The notes under the pieces are model-generated. The model saw nothing but the letters and a program-made list of their open reading frames with translations. It had not been told where the DNA came from and ran no database searches. Of a stretch of 13,942 nt of DNA, positions 7,446-13,942 are shown in pieces (position 1 is the first letter of the stretch; each line of letters begins with the position of its first letter). The translations under genes were made by a program, and so were the position numbers. This DNA comes from Humitalea sp038249305 (lineage in GTDB: Bacteria; Pseudomonadota; Alphaproteobacteria; Acetobacterales; Acetobacteraceae): assembly GCA_038249305.1 (NCBI GenBank), contig JBBRWI010000097.1, positions 1 to 13,942 on the forward strand, in the 5' to 3' direction.

Positions 7446-7561
7446 GTTGCTGTGCCCCGTGTGGGGGCTCGGCGGCACGTGCGATGGCGTCGGCGGCAAA
7501 ACCTTATTGCCGTCACCGGTGAAATGGGGTTTTTGGCCACTGAACGCAAGGCAAATTTCCG

Positions 7562-7607
7562 GCCGATGCCCGCGTTGACGGCATGGCGCCCCGCGTCTGG
7601 CGCAGGG
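7562..7607 (-). terminator. Possible terminator downstream of the ureohydrolase gene
   Basis: Starting 11 nt after the ureohydrolase stop codon, the minus-strand transcript could form two successive hairpins. The first has arms CCCTGCG (7607-7601) and CGCGGGG (7595-7589) around a 5-nt loop. The second has arms GCC/ATGCC against GGCAT/GGC (7587-7580 with 7570-7562), with one bulged base. The following bases are CGGAAATTT rather than a T-tract, so intrinsic termination would be weak at best. The rest of the 7246-7617 gap holds the candidate leader, one more short hairpin (GCCCC/GGGGC at 7454-7468) and no convincing gene. A promoter for the downstream operon presumably lies at about 7445-7560, but no clear -35/-10 pair was seen. 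Confidence 0.25.
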
Positions 7608-7617
7608 TGCCGGAAAA

Positions 7618-8520
7618 TCAGCCTGTTGGCTTGCCGATCATCAGGGAAAAATACTCCCACACCATCGTCGCCGCGGCCAGGGCGGTGATTTCGGCATGGT
7701 CATGCGCCGGGGCAACCTCGACCACATCCATCCCGCGGAAATCCAGCCCGGCCAGGCGGCGCAGGATCGCCTGGGCCTGCCAGGTCGCAAGCCCGCCCGC
7801 CTCCGGCGTGCCGGTGCCGGGGGCAAAGGCCGGGTCCAGCCCGTCTATGTCGAAGGACAGGTAGCAGGGCAGGGCGCCCAGGCAGGCCTTTGCACGCGCG
7901 GCGACGGCTATGGGGCCTATTTCCTGCACCGTCTGGGCATCGATGATGGTGACGCCCTGGGCCAGGGTCCAATCCCAGGTCTCGCGCTGCACGGGCGCGC
8001 GAATGCCGATCTGGATCATCCGTGTCGGGTCCACCAGCCCCTCCGATATCGCGTGGAAGAACACCGCGCCATGGGCAAAGACCTGGCCGAAGTTGTCGGG
8101 CGCGGTGTCAAGGTGTGCGTCCACGTGCAGCAACCCGAGCGGCGCGCCGAGGCGTTTGCGCAAGGCCCGCAGCAGCGGCAGGGTGATGCCGTGCTCACCG
8201 CCGAGCGCCACCAGGTGCGGGATTGCGGCGGCCTGCGCCTCGATCAGGGCAAGGCTGCCTGGCAGGTCGCCGAGGGCGATGGCGAAATCCCCGATATCGG
8301 CGATGGGGATGTCGCGCGGTTCCAGCCAGGACACCGGATGCGCGCCATCGACCAGCATCCGGCTGGCGGCGCGGATGGCGCGAGGGCCGTCGCGGGACCC
8401 CGCGCGGTTGGTGGTACCGATGTCGAGCGGTATGCCGGCGACGGCGAAGGCGCCCCAGGGGTCGCGCCGCGACACCCCCATGAAGGCGGGGGCGGTGGCG
8501 AAGGTCGGAATGTCAGTCAC
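7618..8520 (-). CDS. speB: Agmatinase-like ureohydrolase (arginase family)
   Basis: A 300-aa ureohydrolase. Binuclear manganese ligands are visible: GGEHGIT (His110), HVDAHLDT (Asp134, His136, Asp138) and SFDIDGLDP (Asp224, Asp226), followed by GTGTPEAGGL, which favours agmatinase over arginase. The first motif has GGEH where GGDH is usual; the metal-binding His is kept. Agmatinase releases urea from agmatine to give putrescine, which fits the ornithine decarboxylase and Hss genes downstream. No arginine decarboxylase is visible here, and guanidinobutyrase or other guanidino-acid hydrolases share these motifs, so the substrate is uncertain. The GTG start at 8520 is supported by a GTGA overlap with the upstream CYTH gene's stop and by GAGGAA about 8 nt before it. 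The internal Met at residue 14 is an alternative start. Confidence 0.85.
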   Translation of the reverse strand: MTDIPTFATAPAFMGVSRRDPWGAFAVAGIPLDIGTTNRAGSRDGPRAIRAASRMLVDGAHPVSWLEPRDIPIADIGDFAIALGDLPGSLALIEAQAAAIPHLVALGGEHGITLPLLRALRKRLGAPLGLLHVDAHLDTAPDNFGQVFAHGAVFFHAISEGLVDPTRMIQIGIRAPVQRETWDWTLAQGVTIIDAQTVQEIGPIAVAARAKACLGALPCYLSFDIDGLDPAFAPGTGTPEAGGLATWQAQAILRRLAGLDFRGMDVVEVAPAHDHAEITALAAATMVWEYFSLMIGKPTG

Positions 8521-8987
8521 ACAGGGGGTTCCTCGGCCTCGGCCAGGGCGGTGTTGCGGTAACGCGGATCCTCGGTCACCTCCGCCCCGGCCCAGGGGGG
8601 TGGGGCTGGGGTGTCGGCGGGGTCGGCCAGTTCGACCTCGGCCAGCACCAGCCCCGCGAGGCGCCCGGCGAAGACATCGACGCTCCACAGGTGGCCCGCG
8701 TGCCGTACCGTGTGGCGGGTCTTTTCCACCAGTGGGCCGCAGAGGCGGTCCAGCATCGCATCGGCGTCCGCGGGCGGGATCGGCGTCTCGAACTCGGCGC
8801 GGACCAGCCCGCCCGGGCCTTTGACGGTCAGGGTGGCGCCGCTGCCCTCCCGCCGGACGCGGACCGAGACGCCGCGCGGGTGGCCGGCCTCGGTCAGGTA
8901 GCCCTGGCGAATCGTGAAGCCCGGCGCGGCGCAGGCGCGCCAGGTGTCGTCCGTGACCAGGAACTTCCGCTCGATCTCGACCGCCAT
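8517..8987 (-). CDS. CYTH domain-containing protein (triphosphatase-like)
   Basis: A 156-aa, single-domain member of the CYTH/triphosphate tunnel metalloenzyme family, close in size to the Nitrosomonas tripolyphosphatase type. It begins with the signature MAVEIERKFLV (Glu4, Glu6, Lys8). It then has the charged tunnel strands VSVRVRR (Arg43, Arg45), LTVKGPG (Lys56), RAEFE (Glu65, Glu67) and LAEVEL (Glu117, Glu119). These residues would bind a triphosphate and a divalent cation, so inorganic triphosphatase is the likeliest activity; adenylate cyclase class IV and thiamine triphosphatase are relatives. The start is fixed by the signature at the N-terminus, although the frame is open far upstream. 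Its TGA overlaps the GTG of the ureohydrolase, suggesting co-translation. Upstream is the divergent binding-protein gene, 75 nt away. Confidence 0.9.
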   Translation of the reverse strand: MAVEIERKFLVTDDTWRACAAPGFTIRQGYLTEAGHPRGVSVRVRREGSGATLTVKGPGGLVRAEFETPIPPADADAMLDRLCGPLVEKTRHTVRHAGHLWSVDVFAGRLAGLVLAEVELADPADTPAPPPWAGAEVTEDPRYRNTALAEAEEPPV

Positions 8988-9062
8988 CGGCCCCCCTTCG
9001 GCACGATATTCGCAAAGGGCGGGAGCGGGCCGGTGCGCCCGATCACCCCTTGGAGTGCGGAT

Positions 9063-10076
9063 ATGCCCCTTTCCCGCCGGTTTGTCCTTGGTAGCGCCGT
9101 GGGTTTGGCTGCCCCGGCTTTGGCCCAGCCGGTGGAACGGCTGCGCCTTGTGCTGAATTTCCAGCCCGATGGCGGCACGGCGGCGTTTTTCGTGGCGCAA
9201 AGCCGCGGCTGGTTCCGCGAGGCAGGGCTGGAGGTGACGATCGACGGCTCGTCCGGTTCGGGCGATGCGATTACCCGGGTCGCCTCGGGTGCCTACCAGA
9301 TGGGCGTCGGCGATATCGCGACACTCGCGGAATTCCTGGTCCGCAATCCGGGCGCGGCGCCGCGGGTGGTGATGCCGCTGCACGATCGTTCGCCCCAGGC
9401 AGTGGTCAGCCTGGCGGCGGCGGGGATCGCGCGGCCGGCGGACCTCGCCGGCAAGGCGGTCGGCAATGGGCCGGCGGATGGGGCGTCGCGAATGTTCCCG
9501 GCCTTCGCCCGGCTGAACGGGGTCGATCTGGCCCAGGTGAACCGGCGCCAGGTCACGGCGCAGTTGCGCGACACCATGCTGCTGACCCGCCAGGTCGATG
9601 CGGTGACGGGGTTCGACTACACGGTGTTCTTCAACCTCAAGGCCAATGGCACCAGCCCGGCTGATATTCGGCTGATGCGCTACGGCGATTTCGGCATGGA
9701 TTTCTATGGCAACGCGATCCTGGCGGGGCAGGGGATGATCGCCGAACGGCCGGACGTGCTGCGCCGGTTCCTGGCCGTCGCGGCGCGGGCCTGGCGCGAC
9801 ACACTGGCCGACCCGGCGATGGCGGCAGCCATCATCAAGCGCCAGGTCCCGCTGCTGGACGAGGCGATCGAGGCCGAGCGCATCACCTTCCTGCGCGACA
9901 ATCTGATGATCACGGCGCGCACGAGGGCATTCGGCATCGGCACGATGGACCTGACGCGGCTGCGCGATGGGCTGGCCGTCGTGCAGGAAGGCTTTGGCAT
10001 GCCGCGCGCGCCGACCACCGAGGAGATCTTCGACGGGCGCTTCTTGCCGCCGCTCGACCTGCGCCGCATGGGGTAG
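9063..10076 (+). CDS. ABC transporter substrate-binding protein, NMT1/THI5-like
   Basis: A 337-aa periplasmic binding protein of the SsuA/ThiY (NMT1/THI5) family, which captures compounds such as thiamine pyrimidine precursors, sulfonates or nitrate. The N-terminus SRRFVLG followed by a hydrophobic run ending ALA-QP (predicted cleavage after residue 21) is a twin-arginine signal peptide. The mature protein starts with LRLVLNFQPDGGTAAFFVAQ and RGWFREAGLEVTIDGSSGSG, typical of the family; later landmarks are GDIATLAEFLV and the PADLAGKAVGNGPADGASR region. The ATG at 9063 has GGAG 7 nt upstream. No permease or ATPase gene is adjacent: the following gene is convergent, and the upstream CYTH gene is divergent. 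It is therefore an orphan binding protein or has distant partners. The ligand cannot be deduced. Confidence 0.9.
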   Translation: MPLSRRFVLGSAVGLAAPALAQPVERLRLVLNFQPDGGTAAFFVAQSRGWFREAGLEVTIDGSSGSGDAITRVASGAYQMGVGDIATLAEFLVRNPGAAPRVVMPLHDRSPQAVVSLAAAGIARPADLAGKAVGNGPADGASRMFPAFARLNGVDLAQVNRRQVTAQLRDTMLLTRQVDAVTGFDYTVFFNLKANGTSPADIRLMRYGDFGMDFYGNAILAGQGMIAERPDVLRRFLAVAARAWRDTLADPAMAAAIIKRQVPLLDEAIEAERITFLRDNLMITARTRAFGIGTMDLTRLRDGLAVVQEGFGMPRAPTTEEIFDGRFLPPLDLRRMG

Positions 10077-10084
10077 CGACTGAC

Positions 10085-10121
10085 CCGCCGCCCGCACGCG
10101 AGGCTGCTGCGGACGGGGCGG
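10085..10121. terminator. Weak inverted repeat between convergent genes
   Basis: In the 50-nt gap between the binding-protein stop and the cupin stop, CCGCCC (10088-10093) can pair with GGGCGG (10116-10121) around a long, GC-rich loop, followed by ATAATTC on the plus strand. This could be a shared terminator, but the stem is short and there is no T-tract. Confidence 0.25.
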
Positions 10122-10126
10122 ATAAT

Positions 10127-10507
10127 TCAAGCGTCTTCGAGCAGCCTGACCGAGGCCGGCACCGGCAGCGGCGCGTTCGCGCCATCCAGAAATTCGACCG
10201 TGGTGAACAAGAGGTCGGTCGTGCCGATATTCTCGACGCTGTGGACGAAGAATTCGCCCGGGCCGAAGGTGAAGTGCTTCATCTCACCGGCATGATGTTC
10301 CACATAGATGATCCGCCCATCGCCGTAGTAGCCGCGTGCCTGGCCGGCGTTGTGCGCCGTCCAGAAGTAGTCCAGCACATGGCGATGAAAGCCGCAGCGC
10401 GTGCCCGCCGGCAGCGCAAGATGCCAGACGCGAACACGGTCGGTTTCTGAGGCCAGCACGCTACCAACCACGCCGGGCGCCTGGTCGGCGGCGAATTCGC
10501 GCTGCAT
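10127..10507 (-). CDS. Cupin-domain protein (BauB-like)
   Basis: A 126-aa single cupin barrel. The first metal motif includes GFHRHVLDYFW (His41, His43), the second GPGEFFVHSVENIGTTDLLF (82-101, with His89). The ending TTVEFLDGANAPLP resembles small cupins annotated as beta-alanine degradation protein BauB, but that name is itself loosely supported. It could be a small metalloenzyme or a ligand-binding protein. The ATG at 10507 has no recognisable Shine-Dalgarno, and the frame stays open into the adjacent Old Yellow Enzyme fragment, so the true start is uncertain. The gene sits about 50 nt downstream of that remnant on the same strand. Confidence 0.75.
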   Translation of the reverse strand: MQREFAADQAPGVVGSVLASETDRVRVWHLALPAGTRCGFHRHVLDYFWTAHNAGQARGYYGDGRIIYVEHHAGEMKHFTFGPGEFFVHSVENIGTTDLLFTTVEFLDGANAPLPVPASVRLLEDA

Positions 10508-10556
10508 GGCGGGGGTGAAGGCAGCGGGGACGGGCAGGGGTGCGGTGGCGGCTGCG

Positions 10557-10748
10557 TTAGCAGACCGAGGTTTCCTCGCAGAACACCATCCCGGCCCCGC
10601 CCATCGCGAACTTGCGAAGGTGGACGAGATGCCAGTCGCCGGGCACGCCGCCGGGGTCGGAGGGGGGAGCCGACGATGCGGTTACGCCAGGTGACGCCAC
10701 GCAGTGTGAGGGGGGTGAACAGCGGGGGGGGGCTGGGGCTTTGTTCAT
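10557..10748 (-). pseudogene. Truncated, frameshifted NADH:flavin oxidoreductase (Old Yellow Enzyme) remnant
   Basis: Reading from ATG 10748 on the minus strand, MNKAPAPP is followed by a run of nine C (10732-10724). In the next frame the sequence reads LFTPLTLRGVTWRNRIVGSPL, the start of an Old Yellow Enzyme/NamA-type oxidoreductase. After about 10660 homology returns to the first frame as GVPGDWHLVHLRKF and GGAGMVFCEETSV, the next part of the same family, then a TAA stop. The expected MCQYSA-type segment between them is missing. So about 60 N-terminal residues of a roughly 360-aa barrel protein remain, with at least two frame disruptions, and the remaining barrel is absent. This is a decayed gene fragment and not functional as an oxidoreductase. 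It is bordered by the cupin and the alpha/beta hydrolase. Confidence 0.8.
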
Positions 10749-10815
10749 CAGCGATTCTTTCGCGCAGCGTGCTGCCGTGCAAGGAAACCAGGGCCAGTCC
10801 AGGCCCCCAACGCGG

Positions 10816-11637
10816 TCAACCTTTGGCAAAGTCGAGCAGGTCGCGATTGAGTCGATCTTTTTCGGTAATGAACAGCGCGTGCGGCGCACCATCGTATTCG
10901 ATCAAGGTCGCACCCGAAATCAGCGGTGCGGCCATGCGCGTCGACTGGTCGATCGGCACGATCGCGTCATCTGTGCCGTGGATCAGCAGGGTGGGGACAC
11001 GAAAGGCGGCCAGGTCGGGGCGGAAATCCGTCTCAGAAAACGCGCGGACACAGGCCAGGCTGGCGCGAGGCGAAGCCATCATCGCCATCCCATGCGTCCA
11101 TTGCAGCATTTCACTGGTCACGCTCAGGTTCAGCATGCCGACACCGAAGAACTGCTTGCCGAAGCCGGTGAAGAAGTAGGGCCGGTCGGCCAGCAGGCCC
11201 TCGGTCATCTCGTCGAATACGTCGGGCTCGACGCCGCCAGGATTGCTGTCCGCCTTCATCAGATACGGCGTGACGGCGGAAACCAGCACGGTGCGCGCGA
11301 CACGCCCGCCAGCGTGGCGGCGCATGTAGCGAGTGACCTCGCCGCCGCCCATGGAAAAGCCCACGAGCGTGACGTCGCGCAGGTCCAGCGCGTCCAGCAG
11401 CGCCTTGAGATCGTCGGCGAGGGTGTCGTAGTCGTAGCCGCCCGAGGGCTGGGCGGACCGCCCGAAGCCGCGCCGGTCATAGGCGATGGCGCGCATGCCC
11501 TGGCTGGCCAGGAAGACGGATTGGTATTCCCACATGTCGGCATTGAGCGGCCAACCGTGGATCAGGACCACAGGATTGCCGGCGCCCCAGTCATTGTAGA
11601 ACAGGGTCGTCTTGTCGGCTGTTTCGATGAAGGGCAT
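10816..11637 (-). CDS. Alpha/beta hydrolase (haloperoxidase/arylesterase-like)
   Basis: A 273-aa alpha/beta-hydrolase fold protein. The oxyanion segment is LIHGWPLN (25-32). The nucleophile elbow is GFSMGG (Ser95), the acid lies in HGTDDAIVP (Asp224) and the catalytic His in GAPHALFI (His253). Length and the pattern YDRRGFGRS (53-61) plus GFSMGGGEVTRY match cofactor-free non-heme haloperoxidases, perhydrolases and aryl esterases. The natural substrate is unknown. There is no signal peptide, so it is cytoplasmic. The ATG at 11637 has a strong GGAGG 5 nt upstream. The next gene upstream (rnhA) ends 112 nt away on the same strand. Downstream lies the oxidoreductase fragment. That 112-nt gap contains no further gene that I can see. 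Confidence 0.9.
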   Translation of the reverse strand: MPFIETADKTTLFYNDWGAGNPVVLIHGWPLNADMWEYQSVFLASQGMRAIAYDRRGFGRSAQPSGGYDYDTLADDLKALLDALDLRDVTLVGFSMGGGEVTRYMRRHAGGRVARTVLVSAVTPYLMKADSNPGGVEPDVFDEMTEGLLADRPYFFTGFGKQFFGVGMLNLSVTSEMLQWTHGMAMMASPRASLACVRAFSETDFRPDLAAFRVPTLLIHGTDDAIVPIDQSTRMAAPLISGATLIEYDGAPHALFITEKDRLNRDLLDFAKG

Positions 11638-11749
11638 GGCGGCCTCCGAAGGAATGCTGCCTGAACGTGGGTAAGGCCGGAAGGTTGCTGGTGGCCGGCG
11701 CGGTCATGCGTTGGGCGGCCGAGGCATTGGCGGTCCTTCGTGCCTCGGG

Positions 11750-12217
11750 CTACCCCCCTTTGCCTTCCCTGGCCTTCGTCGCCAGCACATCGGCCCGCTC
11801 GTTCATCACATCCCCCGAATGCCCCTTCACCCAGCGCCATTCGATCGCATGCGGCTTGGCCGCCGCCAGCAGGCGCTGCCACAACGCGTAATTCGCCACC
11901 GGGTCCTTCGCCGCATTGCGCCAGTTGTTCCGCACCCAGCCATGCACCCATTTGGTGATGCCGTGGCGGACGTATTCGCTGTCGGTGTGCAGGATCACGC
12001 GGGCCGGGCGCTTCAGCGCCTCCAGCGCCTCGGCCGCCGCGGTCAGTTCCATGCGGTTGTTGGTGGTCGTGGCATCGTAGCCCGACAGTTCCCGCACATG
12101 GTCGCCATAGCGCAGGATCGCGGCCCAGCCGCCCGGCCCCGGATTCGGCTTGCAGCCGCCATCGGTCCAGATCTCGACCGCGCCATCGGTGTCAGAGTCC
12201 AAGCGCCTGCTCCCCAT
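11750..12217 (-). CDS. rnhA: Ribonuclease HI
   Basis: A 155-aa ribonuclease HI, which degrades the RNA strand of RNA-DNA hybrids (R-loops, Okazaki primers). All four acidic catalytic residues are visible: Asp19 in WTDGG, Glu57 in MELTAA, Asp79 in HTDSEY and Asp143 in NERADVLA. The active-site His133 is in VKGHSGD. The basic-protrusion segment WVHGWVRNNWRN (90-101) is also present. Length equals that of the E. coli enzyme. The ATG at 12217 lies 26 nt inside the end of thrB; a TTG at 12202 would be an alternative with a better-spaced AGGAG-like sequence. Conserved sequence begins at about residue 13, so homology does not decide. It is third in the ispH-thrB-rnhA cluster typical of Alphaproteobacteria. 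Confidence 0.96.
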   Translation of the reverse strand: MGSRRLDSDTDGAVEIWTDGGCKPNPGPGGWAAILRYGDHVRELSGYDATTTNNRMELTAAAEALEALKRPARVILHTDSEYVRHGITKWVHGWVRNNWRNAAKDPVANYALWQRLLAAAKPHAIEWRWVKGHSGDVMNERADVLATKAREGKGG

Positions 12218-13166
12218 CCACCGCCGCGAAGAACCGCAACCGCCGCAGGTAGTCCAGCGGGTCCTTTCGGGTGACCAGCGCGTCCGGCGGCGTATGCGTC
12301 CAGTCGTACAGCCGCGTCAGCAGGAAGCGGATCGCCGCCCCCCGGCACAGCACCGGCAGCGCCGCCCGCTCCCCTACCGTCAGGGGCCGCACCGCCGCAT
12401 AGGCCCCCAGGATCGCCCGCGCCTTGGTCGCGTTGAACGAAAAATCCGGCTCGAAACACCAGGCGTTCAGGCACACCGCGATGTCGTACGCAAGAACATC
12501 CGTGCAGGCGAAATAGAAATCGATCAGCCCCGACACCTGCGGCCGGCCATCCGGCCCGTCGAGGAAAAACACGTTGTCGGGGAACAGGTCGGCATGGATG
12601 TGCCCGCGCGGCAGCCCTTGCGGCCAGGCCGCCAGGATGCCGGCCAACGCCGCGTCCAACTCCGCGACCAGCCCCGGCCGCACCGAATCCCCGCTGGCCC
12701 GGCAGCCGTCGAGCAGCGGCGTCCAGCCCTGGGGCCCCAGCGCATTGGGCCGTTCGGCCACAAACCCCTCGCCCGCGACATGCAGCGCCGCCAGTGCCGC
12801 ACCCAGCGGGGCGCAATGCGCGGGGCGCACCCGGCGCGGCCAGACCCCGGGCAGGAAGGTGCAGATCGCGGCCGGCCGCCCGGCCAATGCGCGCAACGCC
12901 TGGCCATCCCGCCCCGCGACGGGTTCGGGGCAATCCAACCCCCGGCCTGCCAGATGCCGCATCAAACCCAGGAACCAGGGCAATTCGGCCGGGTCCACGC
13001 GCTTTTCGTACAGCGTCAGGATCCAGTCGCCCGCAGCGGTCTTCAGCGCGTAGTTGCTGTTCTCCACGCCCTCGGCGATGCCGCGGAACGCCAATAATTC
13101 GCCGAGGGCGTAGTCGGCCAGGAAGGCGCGCAGGGCTTCATCCTGCACATCGGTATAGACGGCCAT
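12192..13166 (-). CDS. thrB: Homoserine kinase, aminoglycoside phosphotransferase-like type
   Basis: A 324-aa kinase of the aminoglycoside phosphotransferase fold used as homoserine kinase in Alphaproteobacteria, unrelated in fold to the GHMP-type ThrB of E. coli. It phosphorylates homoserine on the path to threonine. The N-terminal region has the family pattern GIAEGVENSNYAL (29-41). The catalytic loop is HADLFPDN (His191, Asp193, Asn198), and the metal-binding Asp is in GLIDFYFACTD (Asp216). The ATG at 13166 (MAVYTDV) is the usual start. It lies 22 nt after the ispH stop and overlaps rnhA by 26 nt. This gene order is an established alphaproteobacterial cluster, which supports the function over a generic phosphotransferase. 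Confidence 0.95.
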   Translation of the reverse strand: MAVYTDVQDEALRAFLADYALGELLAFRGIAEGVENSNYALKTAAGDWILTLYEKRVDPAELPWFLGLMRHLAGRGLDCPEPVAGRDGQALRALAGRPAAICTFLPGVWPRRVRPAHCAPLGAALAALHVAGEGFVAERPNALGPQGWTPLLDGCRASGDSVRPGLVAELDAALAGILAAWPQGLPRGHIHADLFPDNVFFLDGPDGRPQVSGLIDFYFACTDVLAYDIAVCLNAWCFEPDFSFNATKARAILGAYAAVRPLTVGERAALPVLCRGAAIRFLLTRLYDWTHTPPDALVTRKDPLDYLRRLRFFAAVDGEQALGL

Positions 13167-13188
13167 GCGTGGGGTCGTGGTGTCCGGT

Positions 13189-13942
13189 TCAGCCGGCCGC
13201 GCCCTTGCGGCGCAGCGCAGGCGGCAGGTGGAAGACCACATCCTCGGTCGCGACGGTCACTTCCTCGATCGTCACGGCGAAGCGTTCGCGCAGGCGGGCG
13301 ACCACTTCCTCGACCAGCACCTCCGGTGCGCTGGCGCCGGCGGTGATGCCGATGGTCTGGCAGCCATCGGCCAGGGCAGGGTCCAGGTCGCGGCCGCGCT
13401 GCACCAACACCGCGCGCGCGGCCCCGCCGCGTTCGGCGACCTCCCGCAGGCGCTGGCTGTTGGAGGAATTGGGCGCGCCGACCACGATCACGAATTCGGC
13501 CCGCTTCGCGACCGCCTTGACCGCGGCCTGGCGGTTGGTGGTGGCGTAGCAGATGTCTTCCTTCTGTGGCGCCTCGATCTCGGGGAAGCGGTCGCGCAGG
13601 ATCGCGACGATCTCGGCGGTGTCGTCCACCGACAGGGTGGTCTGGGTGGTGTAGGCGAGCGTCTGGGCCGGCGGCACATAGGCCCGGGCGGCGGCCGCAT
13701 CCTCGATCAGGGTCACCGATCCCTCGGGCAGTTGCCCCATGGTGCCGACGACCTCCGGATGGCCCGCGTGGCCGATCAGCAGGATGTGGAAACCGCGGGC
13801 AAAGTGTCGTTCGGTTTCGCGATGGACCTTGCTGACCAGCGGGCAGGTCGCGTCGAGGAACGTCAACGCCCTCGCCCGCGCCGCCTCGGGCACGCTTTTG
13901 GGCACGCCATGGGCCGAGAAGATCACCGGCTGGCCGTCTTCC
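13189..13942 (-). CDS. ispH: 4-hydroxy-3-methylbut-2-enyl diphosphate reductase (IspH), N-terminus cut by window
   Basis: The C-terminal 251 residues of IspH, the iron-sulfur enzyme of the last MEP-pathway step making IPP and DMAPP. The gene runs off the right edge of the window. Visible hallmarks: SAHGVP, DATCPLVSKVH (second cluster Cys), GHAGHPEVVGTMGQ (diphosphate-binding His), TTQTTLS, DICYATTNRQ (third cluster Cys), VVGAPNSSNSQRL and GITAGASAPEVLVEEV. The first cluster Cys and the start codon lie outside the window. The GTG near 13926 is an internal Val codon, not the start, because family sequence continues upstream (EDGQPVIFSAHG). It is the first visible gene of the run leading to thrB. 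Confidence 0.97.
   Translation of the reverse strand, partial: EDGQPVIFSAHGVPKSVPEAARARALTFLDATCPLVSKVHRETERHFARGFHILLIGHAGHPEVVGTMGQLPEGSVTLIEDAAAARAYVPPAQTLAYTTQTTLSVDDTAEIVAILRDRFPEIEAPQKEDICYATTNRQAAVKAVAKRAEFVIVVGAPNSSNSQRLREVAERGGAARAVLVQRGRDLDPALADGCQTIGITAGASAPEVLVEEVVARLRERFAVTIEEVTVATEDVVFHLPPALRRKGAAG

Noticed and set aside
7061..7688. Small plus-strand open frames in the gap upstream of ornithine decarboxylase
   Set aside because: No start-site support and no family resemblance; the region is better explained as a 5' leader and 3' untranslated sequence.
9003..10130. Minus-strand extension of the CYTH frame through the binding-protein gene
   Set aside because: The CYTH signature EIERKF begins right after the ATG at 8987; the extension is antisense to a well-supported gene.

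Overview
The window looks like chromosomal DNA of a very GC-rich alphaproteobacterium, most likely Acetobacteraceae or a related Rhodospirillales lineage (Roseomonas-like). Three things suggest this: GC content of roughly 70%, the ispH-thrB-rnhA gene order that is characteristic of Alphaproteobacteria, and a homospermidine synthase paired with a fold-III ornithine decarboxylase. The family assignment is an inference from general features. No rRNA, tRNA, CRISPR array, transposase or phage gene was seen.

Layout. (1) Positions 1-183 hold the tail of a peptide-type ABC transporter permease. Its stop codon lies in the first of two palindromic elements (180-231 and 244-282). The second element encodes the last 12 residues and the stop of the convergent phosphodiesterase gene (244-1671, minus). 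(2) Divergent from that gene is a two-gene plus-strand operon (1848-4147). It encodes an endonuclease/exonuclease/phosphatase-fold protein and a two-HKD phospholipase D/cardiolipin synthase-like protein, coupled by an ATGA overlap and resembling E. coli ybhP-clsB. (3) A minus-strand polyamine block (4144-8987) reads CYTH triphosphatase-like protein, agmatinase-like ureohydrolase, a 372-nt gap with a candidate RNA leader, ornithine decarboxylase, homospermidine synthase and an ASCH-domain protein. (4) Positions 9063-10076 (plus) encode a stand-alone, probably Tat-exported, THI5/NMT1-type binding protein. (5) A minus-strand group follows: a cupin, a decayed fragment of an Old Yellow Enzyme gene and an alpha/beta hydrolase. 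(6) The right end is the housekeeping run ispH (cut by the window edge), thrB and rnhA.

How the genes work together. Ornithine decarboxylase makes putrescine, and Hss condenses putrescine into sym-homospermidine, the long polyamine typical of many Alphaproteobacteria. An agmatinase would supply a second putrescine route, but no arginine decarboxylase is visible. The GTGA and TGATG junctions suggest translational coupling of CYTH with the ureohydrolase and of Hss with the ASCH protein. The points most worth checking are the leader upstream of ornithine decarboxylase (possible alphaproteobacterial speF motif), the palindromic elements that supply stop codons to two convergent genes, the Old Yellow Enzyme remnant, and the coupling of a putative RNA-binding ASCH protein to hss. 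No clearly new multi-gene system was found.
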